Shown here: positions 17,889-26,799 of the stretch, piece after piece
How positions within the stretch are numbered: position 1 is the stretch's first letter
Layout of the letters: each line of letters opens with the position of its first letter
Origin: Haemophilus sp. CCUG 60358
Lineage (GTDB): Bacteria > Pseudomonadota > Gammaproteobacteria > Enterobacterales > Pasteurellaceae
Assembly (NCBI RefSeq): GCF_001679485.1
Contig: NZ_LZOZ01000008.1
Coordinates: 124,447-188,446, forward strand
Reading direction: 5' to 3'
Length of the DNA: 64,000 nt
Translations under genes and position numbers: made by a program
Notes under the pieces: model-generated
The model's database searches: none
Told to the model about the DNA's origin: nothing
Seen by the model: only the letters and a program-made list of their open reading frames with translations

Positions 17889-18969
17889 ATGACTGTAGTA
17901 CGGTGATCTTACCGGTATCCACTTGGAACAATTTTCCTTTTCCCACTTGCATCTCTTTGAGTTGACCTTGAGTGATGGCAGTAACAAAGACTTGAGATCC
18001 ACTTTGTTGCAAGCGTTCCGCAAGCAAGGCACGTTTATGTTGATCCAACTCTGAGGCAAAGTCATCAATTAGGAAGATACAATGACGCTGTTTTTGAATC
18101 ATTAAATGTTCACCTTGCGCTAAACGTAGCGCACACATCAATAATTTTAATTGACCACGAGAGAGCACATCTTCTACAGGTAATCCATTGGCTTTAAAAC
18201 GGAAGTCCGCTTTTTGTGGTCCTGAAACCGTATAGCCAATGGCTTTGTCTCTCTCAAAGTTTTGCGCCAGTAATTCACCATATTCTGTCTCTTTCTCCCA
18301 GCCTTGATGAAAGCTAACAGTAATTTCTAATTCGGGTAAAAATAACTGGCAGGTTTTTTCAATTTCTGGGCGTAAGGCTTCTGCATATTCAGCACGCCAA
18401 TCACTCACTTGGTGGGCTAATTTAGCTAATTCAATATCCCATATTTTTATTGCAGAATAAGGCTGATTTTGACTTAATGCGGCATTTCGCTGTTTTAATA
18501 AGCGGTTTAATGCGACCCAAGAGGAGTGAAAACTGTTATGGTGGTGGAATAAGCCCCAATCTAAAAATGCGCGTCGAAAGCTCGGTCCGCCATTTAATAG
18601 GGTAAGTCCCTCTGGCGTAATTAATTGCATCGGTAAAAGATGAGCAAGATCGGCAATTTTATTGCCATCTTCACCGTTTATTTTTGCGATGGTATTACCT
18701 TGACGAAGTTTTTGTAAGCCAACAGACCATTGATGTTGGCTTTCTTGAATTTGTCCAAAAAGCGTGAAATGAGGTTCGTCGTAAGAAATGATGCGATTAG
18801 AAACCGCACTTTTGAAAGAGCGTCCATGCCCGAGATAAAAAATAGCTTCTAATAAGCTCGTTTTTCCGCTGCCGTTATTGCCGACTAAAAAGTTAAAGCC
18901 GTGATCAAATTCAAGATCCACGGCATTTAGATTTCTAAATTTTTCAACAATTAAGCGGGAAATGGCCAT
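17887..18969 (-). CDS. recF: DNA replication and repair protein RecF
   Basis: An SMC-like ATPase that loads RecA with RecOR at single-strand gaps. The Walker A is GNNGSGKTS (residues ~30-38), the signature SRGQLKLL and the Walker B IFLIDDFASELD. Length is 360 residues. It starts five bases after dnaN in the same direction, the classical dnaA-dnaN-recF order. gyrB does not follow here; the convergent nag operon does. Confidence 0.95.
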   Translation of the reverse strand: MAISRLIVEKFRNLNAVDLEFDHGFNFLVGNNGSGKTSLLEAIFYLGHGRSFKSAVSNRIISYDEPHFTLFGQIQESQHQWSVGLQKLRQGNTIAKINGEDGNKIADLAHLLPMQLITPEGLTLLNGGPSFRRAFLDWGLFHHHNSFHSSWVALNRLLKQRNAALSQNQPYSAIKIWDIELAKLAHQVSDWRAEYAEALRPEIEKTCQLFLPELEITVSFHQGWEKETEYGELLAQNFERDKAIGYTVSGPQKADFRFKANGLPVEDVLSRGQLKLLMCALRLAQGEHLMIQKQRHCIFLIDDFASELDQHKRALLAERLQQSGSQVFVTAITQGQLKEMQVGKGKLFQVDTGKITVLQS

Positions 18970-18974
18970 TATTT

Positions 18975-20075
18975 CTAGAGGCGCATTGGCATAATGACGT
19001 ATTCTGCGCTTGCATCTTCGCTGTTTTCAATTAAGCAGCTTGATGACGCATCTGTGAGGCGAATGCGTACTTGTTGGCATTTTAAGGCATTTAATACATC
19101 TAAAATGTAAGTCACATTAAAGCCTACTTCCATTTCTTCACCTTGATAATTCACATCCACGATTTCTTCTGCCACTTCGTGTTCTGGGTTCGATGCGGTA
19201 ATTTTAAGTTGGTTTTCACTTAAGTTTAAACGCACGCTACGTACACGCTCATTAGAAAGGATCGAAGCACGTACAAAGGCTTGTTTTAAGGTTTCCCAGT
19301 TACCTTCTACGATACGCGTTGCATTACGTGGTAATACACGACGGTAATCCGGGAAGCGACCATCAATGAGTTTTGAGGTAAACACAATGTGGTTTAAGTG
19401 AATACGAAGATTATTCGTGCCGATTTGCAAACGAGCAAGTTCGTCACTGCTTTCTAATAAGCGATTCAGTTCTAATACACCTTTGCGAGGGAGAATAACT
19501 GAATGGGTTTGCAGATCTTGATCTAATTCGATCGTACAAACAGCAAGACGGTGACCGTCAGTTGCAACAGTACGTAATAAATTACCTTCCGTTTCAAATT
19601 TCATGCCGTTTAAGAAATAGCGGGCATCCTGGTTTGCCATTGAAAATTGGGTGGCTTCAATTAAGCGACGTAAGGTGCTTTGCGGTAAGGCAAAATCCAC
19701 TTCAGATTGCCAATCTGTTAGATTTGGATATTCTTCAGCGGGCAGAGTAGTGAGATTAAACTTACTGCGACCAGACTCCACAATGGCGCGATCTTCTTCA
19801 AAGGTAACTGTAATTTCAAATTCATCTGATAGCGTGCGGCAAATATCTAAGAATTTTTTAGCCGGAATGGTGAACGCGCCATCAGCGGTTGAAGAAGAAA
19901 GTTGAGTATAGCTAGAAAGCTCAACTTCAAGGTCTGTACCTGTAATGGTTAAACGGTTATCTTCAATTTGTAATAACACGTTATTTAATACAGGAATATT
20001 CGGACGATTGCTCAATACGCCACAAACTTGCTGTAAGGGTTTTAATAGATTTTCTCTTGAAATGCTAAATTGCAT
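18975..20075 (-). CDS. dnaN: DNA polymerase III beta subunit (sliding clamp)
   Basis: The processivity clamp of replicative DNA polymerase, which also binds Hda (encoded at 52.1 kb). The 366-residue protein begins MQFSISRENLLKPLQQVCGV and ends in the conserved VIMPMRL. Three repeated clamp domains are implied by length and sequence. Two ATG codons are adjacent; the inner one (20075) has better spacing to AAGGAG. It lies between dnaA and recF. Confidence 0.96.
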   Translation of the reverse strand: MQFSISRENLLKPLQQVCGVLSNRPNIPVLNNVLLQIEDNRLTITGTDLEVELSSYTQLSSSTADGAFTIPAKKFLDICRTLSDEFEITVTFEEDRAIVESGRSKFNLTTLPAEEYPNLTDWQSEVDFALPQSTLRRLIEATQFSMANQDARYFLNGMKFETEGNLLRTVATDGHRLAVCTIELDQDLQTHSVILPRKGVLELNRLLESSDELARLQIGTNNLRIHLNHIVFTSKLIDGRFPDYRRVLPRNATRIVEGNWETLKQAFVRASILSNERVRSVRLNLSENQLKITASNPEHEVAEEIVDVNYQGEEMEVGFNVTYILDVLNALKCQQVRIRLTDASSSCLIENSEDASAEYVIMPMRL

Positions 20076-20085
20076 CATTGGCTCC

Positions 20086-21453
20086 TTATGCAGATAATGT
20101 GCGAATTAAATTCGCCCAATCTTCTTGAATACTGCTATCTTTTTCACGGAATTTGGGCACTTCACGGCAGGCATTTAAGACTGTCGTATGGTCGCGTTCA
20201 AAGGCACGGCCAATTTCCGGTAAACTTTTATTGGTTAATTCTTTTGCTAACGCCATCGCAACTTGGCGTGGGCGAGTGACGGATCTCGCTCTGCTTTTTG
20301 ATTTTAAATCCGCCACTTTAATTCGATAGTATTCTGCCACGACTTTTTGAATGTTTTCAATGGTGACCAAACGTTCTTGTAAGGCGAGAATATCTTTTAA
20401 TGTGTCACGCACAAAATCAATATCAATGTGACCACCTTTGAAGTCTTGCATCGCTTTCACACGGTTTAACGCACCTTCTAATTCACGAACATTGGTGCGT
20501 AAGCGTTGGGCAATAAAGAATGCCACTTCTTCCGGCAGCTCCATATTATGTTCTTCTGCTTTTTTCAGCAAAATCGCAACACGAGTTTCTAAATCAGGTG
20601 GTTCAATCGCAGTGGTTAAACCCCAGCCGAAACGAGATTTTAGGCGTTCTTCAATTTTCTCAATTTCTTTTGGATAGCGGTCAGAGGTCAAAATAATTTG
20701 ACGGCCAGTTTCAAATAAGCTATTGAAAATATGGAAAAATTCCTCTTGTGTCTTTTCTTTCTCTGCGAAGAATTGAATATCATCCACTAATAATGCATCA
20801 AGAGAACGATAGAATTTTTTGAATTGATCCATTTTATTATCACGCATCGCTTTGACCATGTGCTGCATAAAATTATTAGCATGGATATAAAGCACGCGGG
20901 CATTTGGTTTATTCGCTAAAATGCCATTACCGATTGCGTGTAATAAGTGGGTTTTACCTAAACCTGTCCCGCCATATAAAAAGAATGGGTTTGCTGTTGG
21001 TTCACCTGGTGCAAGAGCAAGTTTTTGACCTACTGCACGGGCGAGTTGGTTTGATTTACCTTCAACAAAGTTTTCAAATAAATGTTTACGATTTAGGTGT
21101 GATTCAAATTTAGTCGGCGCATCAGACTCTTGCTGAAAACTCACCGCACTTTCTTGATGATTAGATGATTGACTCGGGGTTGGTTCAATTGCTTTTGGTG
21201 CAGGTTTTACCCCTTCTTTTACGATAATTTGTAAATTTGGATTTTTAGCAAGGGCTTGGCAAATTTGATGAATTTGAGCCAAGTAATGATTTTCTACCCA
21301 GCTTTTCACAAACATATTGGACGCATATAACACCACTTGATCTTGCGAGATTACATCCGCTTGTAGTGGGCGTAACCAAGTACTGAGATCCATCGGGGAA
21401 ACCTGATCTTGTAGTTGAGATAAGCAATCTTGCCATAGGGTAGAAAGGCTCAC
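20086..21453 (-). CDS. dnaA: chromosomal replication initiator DnaA
   Basis: Initiator ATPase that opens oriC. Domain I is at the N-terminus ([22 protein letters not shown]). Domain III carries Walker [17 protein letters not shown], Walker [10 protein letters not shown] and the sensor region TSDRYPKEI. Domain IV carries the DNA-binding signature [22 protein letters not shown] with DHTTV. Length is 455 residues. It is divergent from rpmH. I see no cluster of DnaA boxes in the 318-base spacer, in line with oriC lying elsewhere in Haemophilus. Confidence 0.97.
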   Translation of the reverse strand: MSLSTLWQDCLSQLQDQVSPMDLSTWLRPLQADVISQDQVVLYASNMFVKSWVENHYLAQIHQICQALAKNPNLQIIVKEGVKPAPKAIEPTPSQSSNHQESAVSFQQESDAPTKFESHLNRKHLFENFVEGKSNQLARAVGQKLALAPGEPTANPFFLYGGTGLGKTHLLHAIGNGILANKPNARVLYIHANNFMQHMVKAMRDNKMDQFKKFYRSLDALLVDDIQFFAEKEKTQEEFFHIFNSLFETGRQIILTSDRYPKEIEKIEERLKSRFGWGLTTAIEPPDLETRVAILLKKAEEHNMELPEEVAFFIAQRLRTNVRELEGALNRVKAMQDFKGGHIDIDFVRDTLKDILALQERLVTIENIQKVVAEYYRIKVADLKSKSRARSVTRPRQVAMALAKELTNKSLPEIGRAFERDHTTVLNACREVPKFREKDSSIQEDWANLIRTLSA

Positions 21454-21584
21454 GATAAATTATCCTTATGTTATATGCGTATAAAATAAAAGCCGCAAAA
21501 GTGCGGTTAAAAATCGAAGAGAATTTTACAATAATTTAGGCAAAAGATCTTCTGTTGCTCATTAAAAAAAGACAAAAAGGTTGC

Positions 21585-21612
21585 TTGAGATTTTGCCCAA
21601 AATCCGTATAAT
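21585..21612 (+). promoter_or_regulatory. promoter of rpmH-rnpA
   Basis: -35 TTGAGA (21585-21590), 16-base spacer, -10 TATAAT (21607-21612). A hairpin GTTTTGA/TCAAAAC (21725-21741) lies in the ~155-base leader. The rest of the dnaA-rpmH spacer (21454-21771) shows one uptake signal near 21499 and no DnaA boxes. Confidence 0.7.
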
Positions 21613-21771
21613 CCCCACGATTTTAGAAGAAACGGAAGATTATTTCGGAATTTTCTCTTTTCTTATTTGACGAAAGCCCAATTTATGATTAAAATTGCGG
21701 TCTATTTTTTATAACCCTTGTTGTGTTTTGAATATCAAAACAGTAAACCATTTTGATTTAGGTAGATTACA

Positions 21772-21906
21772 ATGAAACGTACATTTCAACCTTCTGTATT
21801 AAAACGTAGCCGTACTCACGGTTTCCGTGCTCGTATGGCAACTAAAAACGGCCGTCAAGTTTTAGCTCGTCGTCGTGCTAAAGGTCGTAAGAGTTTATCT
21901 GCATAA
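21772..21906 (+). CDS. rpmH: 50S ribosomal protein L34
   Basis: A 44-residue very basic protein, [20 protein letters not shown] ... [12 protein letters not shown], the standard L34. It heads the conserved cluster rpmH-rnpA-yidD-yidC and ends 12 bases before rnpA. Too short for default gene calling but unambiguous. Confidence 0.97.
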
Positions 21907-21918
21907 TCACCGTTTTTA

Positions 21919-22287
21919 GTGATTAAGCTAAACTTCTCTCGGGAGTTACGATTGTTAACTCCCACTCAATTCAAAAATGTCTTCGAACAACCGTTTCGAG
22001 CAAGCACCCCTGAAATTACCGTTCTCGCACGCAAAAATAATCTTGAGCATCCACGCTTAGGTTTAACCGTGGCTAAAAAACATCTTAAACGAGCGCATGA
22101 TCGTAATCGTATTAAACGTTTAGTTCGTGAAAGTTTTCGTTTATCTCAACATAATTTGCCTTCTTGTGACTTTGTCTTTGTGGCGAAACGTGGCATTGGT
22201 CAGCTTGATAATCAAACGTTTTTACAAACTTTGGATAAATTATGGGCACGTCACATTCGTTTGGCACAAAAATCCTCATCGCTTTAA
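21919..22287 (+). CDS. rnpA: ribonuclease P protein component
   Basis: Protein subunit of RNase P, needed for tRNA 5' maturation. The 122-residue sequence has the family core [27 protein letters not shown], the RNR motif region that contacts the RNA. The GTG start at 21919 is chosen because it yields the conserved N-terminus [15 protein letters not shown]; there is no strong ribosome-binding site, which agrees with coupling to rpmH. Its 3' end overlaps yidD by 46 bases. Confidence 0.95.
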   Translation: MIKLNFSRELRLLTPTQFKNVFEQPFRASTPEITVLARKNNLEHPRLGLTVAKKHLKRAHDRNRIKRLVRESFRLSQHNLPSCDFVFVAKRGIGQLDNQTFLQTLDKLWARHIRLAQKSSSL

Positions 22288-22505
22288 TTAAGTTTTATCA
22301 AGTAGCGATTAGCCCTTTAATTGGGCCGCGTTGTCGTTTTGTGCCAACCTGTTCTTGCTATGGTATTGAGGCGTTAAAAACACATGGATTGTTAAAAGGT
22401 AGTTGGCTTACGCTAAAACGTGTATTAAAATGTCACCCCTTAAGCGCCGGTGGATTCGATCCTGTTCCGCCGAAAAAGATTAATAATAACGATGAGAAAA
22501 AATAA
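22242..22505 (+). CDS. yidD: membrane protein insertion efficiency factor YidD
   Basis: An 87-residue protein of the UPF0161/DUF37 family that assists YidC-dependent membrane insertion. The conserved cysteine core [21 protein letters not shown] and [22 protein letters not shown] are present, following an amphipathic N-terminus. It overlaps the 3' end of rnpA in another frame and its stop overlaps the yidC start by one base, the standard arrangement. Confidence 0.94.
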   Translation: MGTSHSFGTKILIALIKFYQVAISPLIGPRCRFVPTCSCYGIEALKTHGLLKGSWLTLKRVLKCHPLSAGGFDPVPPKKINNNDEKK

Positions 22506-24133
22506 TGGACTCAAGACGTAGCCTATTAGTGCTTGCACTACTCTTTATTTCTTTCCTTGTTTATCAGCAATGGCAACTTGATAAAAATCCACCGGTTCAA
22601 CAACAGACCACGGAACAAACAACAACCGCCTCTTCTGATGTACCGGCAAGTTCTTCTTCATCTGCCGAAGTAGTGGCAGACTCACAAACCAAAGGTCACA
22701 TTATCACATTAGAAAATGATGTATTCCGTTTGAAAGTGGATACATTAGGTGGTGATGTAATTAGTTCTGAATTATTAAAATATGATGCAGAATTAAATTC
22801 AAAAGAACCTTTCGTTTTGTTAAAAGATACAAACGAGAATGTTTACATTGCACAAAGCGGCTTAATCGGTAAAAACGGGATCGATACAAAAGCAGGTCGC
22901 GCGCAATATCAAGTGACTGGCGACAATTTCAAATTAGCAGAAGGTCAAAATGAACTTTCTGTACCATTAACATTTGAAAAAGACGGTGTGACTTATCGTA
23001 AAATCTTTGTATTAAAACGCGATAGCTACGATGTAGGTGTTAACTTTGAAATTGTGAACCAAAGTGGTAGCGCAATTGAAGTTGAACCTTACGGCCAATT
23101 AAAACATACATTAGTTGAAAGCAGCGGTAACGTGGCAATGCCTACTTATACTGGTGGTGCGTATTCTTCTTCTGAAACAAATTACAAAAAATACAGCTTC
23201 AGCGATATGAAAGACAAAAATCTTTCTATCGATACCAAAGCAGGTTGGGTTGCTATTTTACAACACTATTTCGTATCAGCTTGGATCCCAAATCAAGATG
23301 TAAATAACCAACTTTATAGTATTACAGACAGCAAAAATAACGTTGCGTCTATTGGTTATCGTGGTCCAGTAGTATCTGTTCCAGCGGGGGCAACAGAAAA
23401 AATTACCAGCTCATTATGGACAGGTCCAAAATTACAAAACAAAATGGCTGAAGTGGCTAACCACTTAGATTTAACCGTCGATTACGGTTGGGCATGGTTC
23501 ATCGCAAAACCATTATTCTGGTTATTAACCTTCATTCAAAGTATTGTATCTAACTGGGGTGTGGCAATTATTTGTGTCACCTTAGTGGTGAAAGCGATTT
23601 TATATCCGCTTACAAAAGCACAATACACTTCTATGGCGAAAATGCGTATGTTGCAACCGAAAATGCAAGAAATGCGCGAACGTTTTGGTGATGATCGCCA
23701 ACGTATGAGCCAAGAAATGATGAAACTTTACAAAGAAGAAAAAGTAAATCCACTTGGCGGTTGCTTACCATTAATCCTTCAAATGCCAATTTTCATCGCA
23801 TTATACTGGACGTTTATGGAAGCGGTTGAACTTCGCCATGCGCCATTCTTTGGTTGGATTCAAGATTTATCGGCACAAGACCCTTACTACATTCTCCCAA
23901 TCTTAATGGGCGGATCAATGTTCTTGTTACAAAAAATGTCACCGACACCAGTTGCAGATCCAATGCAACAAAAGGTGATGAACTTTATGCCGTTGATCTT
24001 CATGTTCTTCTTCCTCTGGTTCCCAGCAGGTCTAGTACTTTACTGGTTAGTGTCTAACTTAATCACTATCGTACAACAACAAATGATCTACCGTGGTTTA
24101 GAGAAAAAAGGGTTACATACCCGTAAAAAATAA
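22505..24133 (+). CDS. yidC: membrane protein insertase YidC
   Basis: Inserts and folds inner-membrane proteins alone or with SecYEG. The 542-residue protein has an N-terminal anchor ([17 protein letters not shown]), a Ser/Thr-rich linker, a large periplasmic beta-domain (residues ~60-330) and the C-terminal 60KD_IMP core starting near [17 protein letters not shown]. The hydrophilic groove motifs ([31 protein letters not shown]) are visible. Translationally coupled to yidD and followed by a terminator-like hairpin. Confidence 0.97.
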   Translation: MDSRRSLLVLALLFISFLVYQQWQLDKNPPVQQQTTEQTTTASSDVPASSSSSAEVVADSQTKGHIITLENDVFRLKVDTLGGDVISSELLKYDAELNSKEPFVLLKDTNENVYIAQSGLIGKNGIDTKAGRAQYQVTGDNFKLAEGQNELSVPLTFEKDGVTYRKIFVLKRDSYDVGVNFEIVNQSGSAIEVEPYGQLKHTLVESSGNVAMPTYTGGAYSSSETNYKKYSFSDMKDKNLSIDTKAGWVAILQHYFVSAWIPNQDVNNQLYSITDSKNNVASIGYRGPVVSVPAGATEKITSSLWTGPKLQNKMAEVANHLDLTVDYGWAWFIAKPLFWLLTFIQSIVSNWGVAIICVTLVVKAILYPLTKAQYTSMAKMRMLQPKMQEMRERFGDDRQRMSQEMMKLYKEEKVNPLGGCLPLILQMPIFIALYWTFMEAVELRHAPFFGWIQDLSAQDPYYILPILMGGSMFLLQKMSPTPVADPMQQKVMNFMPLIFMFFFLWFPAGLVLYWLVSNLITIVQQQMIYRGLEKKGLHTRKK

Positions 24134-24138
24134 TCACT

Positions 24139-24163
24139 AACCGCATCTTTGGGTGCGGTTTTT
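24139..24163 (+). terminator. terminator after yidC
   Basis: AACCGCA (24139-24145) pairs with TGCGGTT (24154-24160), followed by T residues. The stem resembles a worn uptake signal pair. Confidence 0.7.
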
Positions 24164-24167
24164 ACAT

Positions 24168-24752
24168 ATGTTAATAATGTTCAATACAAGACTAAAAGTC
24201 ATTTCGTTATTTATTTTAATTGGGTTAATTATATATCCTACGTTTTCAGATAAGACCCTACTTCCTGGTGCACGTCTTGATGTTTATGTTTCCCTTGTAT
24301 TAAGCATTCTTCTTTTTTTTGTCGTGATTTATTGGGAAGTGGAAAATGTCCTTTTACAAAGAAAGGCAAAGCCTAAAAGAGCTTCCAATAAAAAGAAATC
24401 CAAAGAAAATATTTTTTATCACATACTCATGAAAGTATTGGGGTATATTATTATGTGTAGTGGTTTTTTTTGTTGCTTTTTCTTACTTTCAAACACTTTA
24501 TTAACGTTCTATGTTTCCATTTGGGGACAAGAAGAAAACTATATAGCCGAGGTTACTTATAAGCGTAAAAACAAATCGATATATAGTATTAATATTTCAT
24601 CTAATCAATATGGAAATGAAAGATTCACTTCTAAAAAGGTTTATAATTCGGTAGAGAATGGGCAAATACTCCAAATTTATAAAAAAAGAACGAGCTCGCT
24701 CTCCTATATTGATGCATCTGAAGTAATGAAACTTAATGCTCTTTCCAATTAA
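24168..24752 (+). CDS. hypothetical membrane protein between yidC and mnmE
   Basis: I do not recognise this protein. It is about 194 residues with two N-terminal hydrophobic helices (VISLFILIGLIIYPTF and YVSLVLSILLFFVVIYW), a Lys-rich cytoplasmic loop (RKAKPKRASNKKKSK), a third hydrophobic stretch rich in Phe and Cys (IIMCSGFFCCFFLLSNTLLTFYV) and a polar C-terminal domain. No ribosome-binding site stands out; ATG at 24168 or 24177 are both possible, and the earlier GTG lies inside the yidC terminator. It interrupts the usual yidC-mnmE neighbourhood and is notably AT-rich, suggesting an acquired or fast-evolving gene. Confidence 0.6.
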   Translation: MLIMFNTRLKVISLFILIGLIIYPTFSDKTLLPGARLDVYVSLVLSILLFFVVIYWEVENVLLQRKAKPKRASNKKKSKENIFYHILMKVLGYIIMCSGFFCCFFLLSNTLLTFYVSIWGQEENYIAEVTYKRKNKSIYSINISSNQYGNERFTSKKVYNSVENGQILQIYKKRTSSLSYIDASEVMKLNALSN

Positions 24753-24805
24753 TTTTTCCTCAAGATAACCGCAATATTAGAGCGGTCAATTTTTAGTGAG
24801 TTTTT

Positions 24806-26164
24806 ATGAAAGAAACAATCGTCGCACAAGCGACAGCGCCAGGACGTGGCGGTATTGGTATTTTGCGTGTATCCGGCCCGAAAGTGGTTGAAGTAGCACA
24901 AGCGGTACTAGGTAAATGTCCTAAACCACGCATGGCAGATTATCTACCTTTTAAAGATGCTGATGGCACAGTATTAGATCAAGGCATTGCGCTTTATTTT
25001 AAATCACCGAATTCCTTTACCGGTGAAGACGTATTGGAATTGCAAGGCCATGGTGGACAAGTGGTATTAGATTTGTTGCTAAAACGAATCTTACAACTTG
25101 ATGGCGTTCGTCTTGCACGTCCAGGTGAATTTTCTGAACAGGCTTTTTTAAATGATAAGTTAGATTTAGCTCAAGCAGAAGCGATCGCGGATTTAATTGA
25201 TGCGACTTCGGAGCAAGCCGCTCGTTCTGCATTAAAATCGCTACAAGGTGAATTTTCCAATAAAGTGAATCAGTTAGTGGATTCCGTGATTTATCTGCGT
25301 ACTTATGTGGAAGCGTCGATTGATTTCCCCGATGAAGAAATTGACTTTTTGGCAGACGGTAAAATCGAAGCAAAATTACGAGAAATTATTGATCAACTTG
25401 ATTTAGTTCGTAGTGAAGCGAAACAAGGCTCGATTTTGCGTGAAGGGATGAAAGTGGTGATTGCCGGTCGTCCAAATGCTGGTAAATCAAGTTTACTGAA
25501 TGCTTTAGCGGGCAGAGAAGCAGCCATTGTGACAGATATTGCAGGAACAACGCGCGATGTGTTGCGTGAGCATATTCATATTGATGGCATGCCTTTACAT
25601 ATTATTGATACCGCAGGGCTTCGTGAAGCGACAGATGAAGTTGAACGTATTGGGATTTCGCGTGCCTGGACGGAGATTGAGCAAGCCGATCGTATTATCT
25701 TAATGTTAGACAGTAGCGATCCTGATAGCCAAAATATTGAAAAAGTGCGGTCAGAATTTTTATCAAAATTGCCGAATAATATGCCGGTGACTATCGTTCG
25801 CAATAAAGTAGATTTAAGTGGCGAGGCCGTTGGGCTAAAAGAAGAAAATGGAACAACGACCGTTTGTTTATCCGCCCAAACACATCAGGGTGTAGATTTA
25901 TTGCGTGAGCATTTAAAACAGGCTATGGGCTTCCAAACAGGGATGGAAGGTGGTTTCTTAGCACGCCGTCGTCATCTTGATGCCTTAGAAAAAGCGGCTG
26001 AACATTTACAAATTGGGTTAGTCCAATTAACTGAATTTCATGCAGGTGAATTATTGGCGGAAGAACTTCGTTTAGTACAAGCTAACTTAAGTGAAATTAC
26101 GGGGCAATTTACTTCGGATGATTTGCTCGGCAATATTTTCAGTTCTTTCTGTATTGGAAAATAA
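24806..26164 (+). CDS. mnmE: tRNA uridine-5-carboxymethylaminomethyl(34) synthesis GTPase MnmE
   Basis: With MnmG, modifies wobble uridine 34 of tRNAs. The N-terminal folate-binding domain is followed by helices and an inserted G domain with [12 protein letters not shown] (G1), TDIAGTTRD (G2), DTAGL (G3) and RNKVD (G4). The protein ends in the conserved CIGK, whose Cys is catalytic. Length is 452 residues. An in-frame uptake signal lies near 25743. The stop is 11 bases from the start of the broken mntP. Confidence 0.97.
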   Translation: MKETIVAQATAPGRGGIGILRVSGPKVVEVAQAVLGKCPKPRMADYLPFKDADGTVLDQGIALYFKSPNSFTGEDVLELQGHGGQVVLDLLLKRILQLDGVRLARPGEFSEQAFLNDKLDLAQAEAIADLIDATSEQAARSALKSLQGEFSNKVNQLVDSVIYLRTYVEASIDFPDEEIDFLADGKIEAKLREIIDQLDLVRSEAKQGSILREGMKVVIAGRPNAGKSSLLNALAGREAAIVTDIAGTTRDVLREHIHIDGMPLHIIDTAGLREATDEVERIGISRAWTEIEQADRIILMLDSSDPDSQNIEKVRSEFLSKLPNNMPVTIVRNKVDLSGEAVGLKEENGTTTVCLSAQTHQGVDLLREHLKQAMGFQTGMEGGFLARRRHLDALEKAAEHLQIGLVQLTEFHAGELLAEELRLVQANLSEITGQFTSDDLLGNIFSSFCIGK

Positions 26165-26174
26165 ACTGTAGTTT

Positions 26175-26732
26175 ATGACTTTTCATATGTTGTGGGTCAT
26201 TGCGCTTGGTCTTTCGATGGATGCCTTTGCAGTTTCCATCTCTAAAGGCTTAGCAATGCGCGCTTTTCGATGGAAACAAGCATTAGCTATCGCATGCTGT
26301 TTTGGGTTATTCCAAGGCATCATGCCTGCGATAGGCTATGTTGTCGGACTGCAATTTAGTCAGATGATTCAAAATTGAGATCATTGGATTGCCTTTGTTT
26401 TGCTTGCGCTCATCGGTGTGAATATGATTCGAGAAGGACTTAGCTCGGATGATGAACCTACTCCCTCATTGATTAGTTTAAAACACTTGCTAACACTTGG
26501 TGTGGCAACGAGTATTGATGCGTTAGCCGTCGGTGTCTCTTTTGCTTTTCTTTCCGTGGACATTTTATTGGCTGTTTTCATCATAGGTTTAACAACCTTT
26601 GTCATCTCTTTTATTGGTGTAAAGAGCGGTCATTTTTTAGGGAAAAAATTCAAAAGCAAAGCAGAGATTTTTGGCGGTTTAGTGTTATTCGTCATGGCCG
26701 TGAAAATCCTACACGAACATGGTGTTTTTTAA
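26175..26732 (+). pseudogene. mntP: mntP manganese efflux gene split by an in-frame TGA
   Basis: Two open frames in the same reading frame (26175-26378 and 26379-26732) together encode a 185-codon MntP/YebN family protein. The N-terminal part (LWVIALGLSMDAFAVSISKG) and the C-terminal part (HWIAFVLLALIGVNMI; SIDALAVGVSFAF) align with successive segments of the family. The only break is a TGA at 26376-26378 in a position before the DHWIAFVLL block, compatible with TGG (Trp) mutating to TGA. No frameshift or deletion is visible. MntP exports Mn2+; loss would raise Mn sensitivity. It could be a recent mutation or a sequencing error. Confidence 0.85.
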
Positions 26733-26799
26733 GTGCGAATTTTCGCCTTTTAGATTATAATCTTACGAACTTTGTCTTTTTTAAAAGGGTAATAATTGA

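Noticed and set aside
20070-21113. Small plus-strand reading frames over dnaN and dnaA
   Set aside because: They are shadows of well-supported minus-strand genes.
21454-21771. Replication origin at dnaA
   Set aside because: No cluster of TTATNCACA boxes or AT-rich 13-mers is visible; only promoter-like elements and one uptake signal are present.
26376-26378. Selenocysteine codon in mntP
   Set aside because: The TGA falls before the HWIAFVLL block, where MntP has no catalytic Cys or Sec. A nonsense change is simpler.
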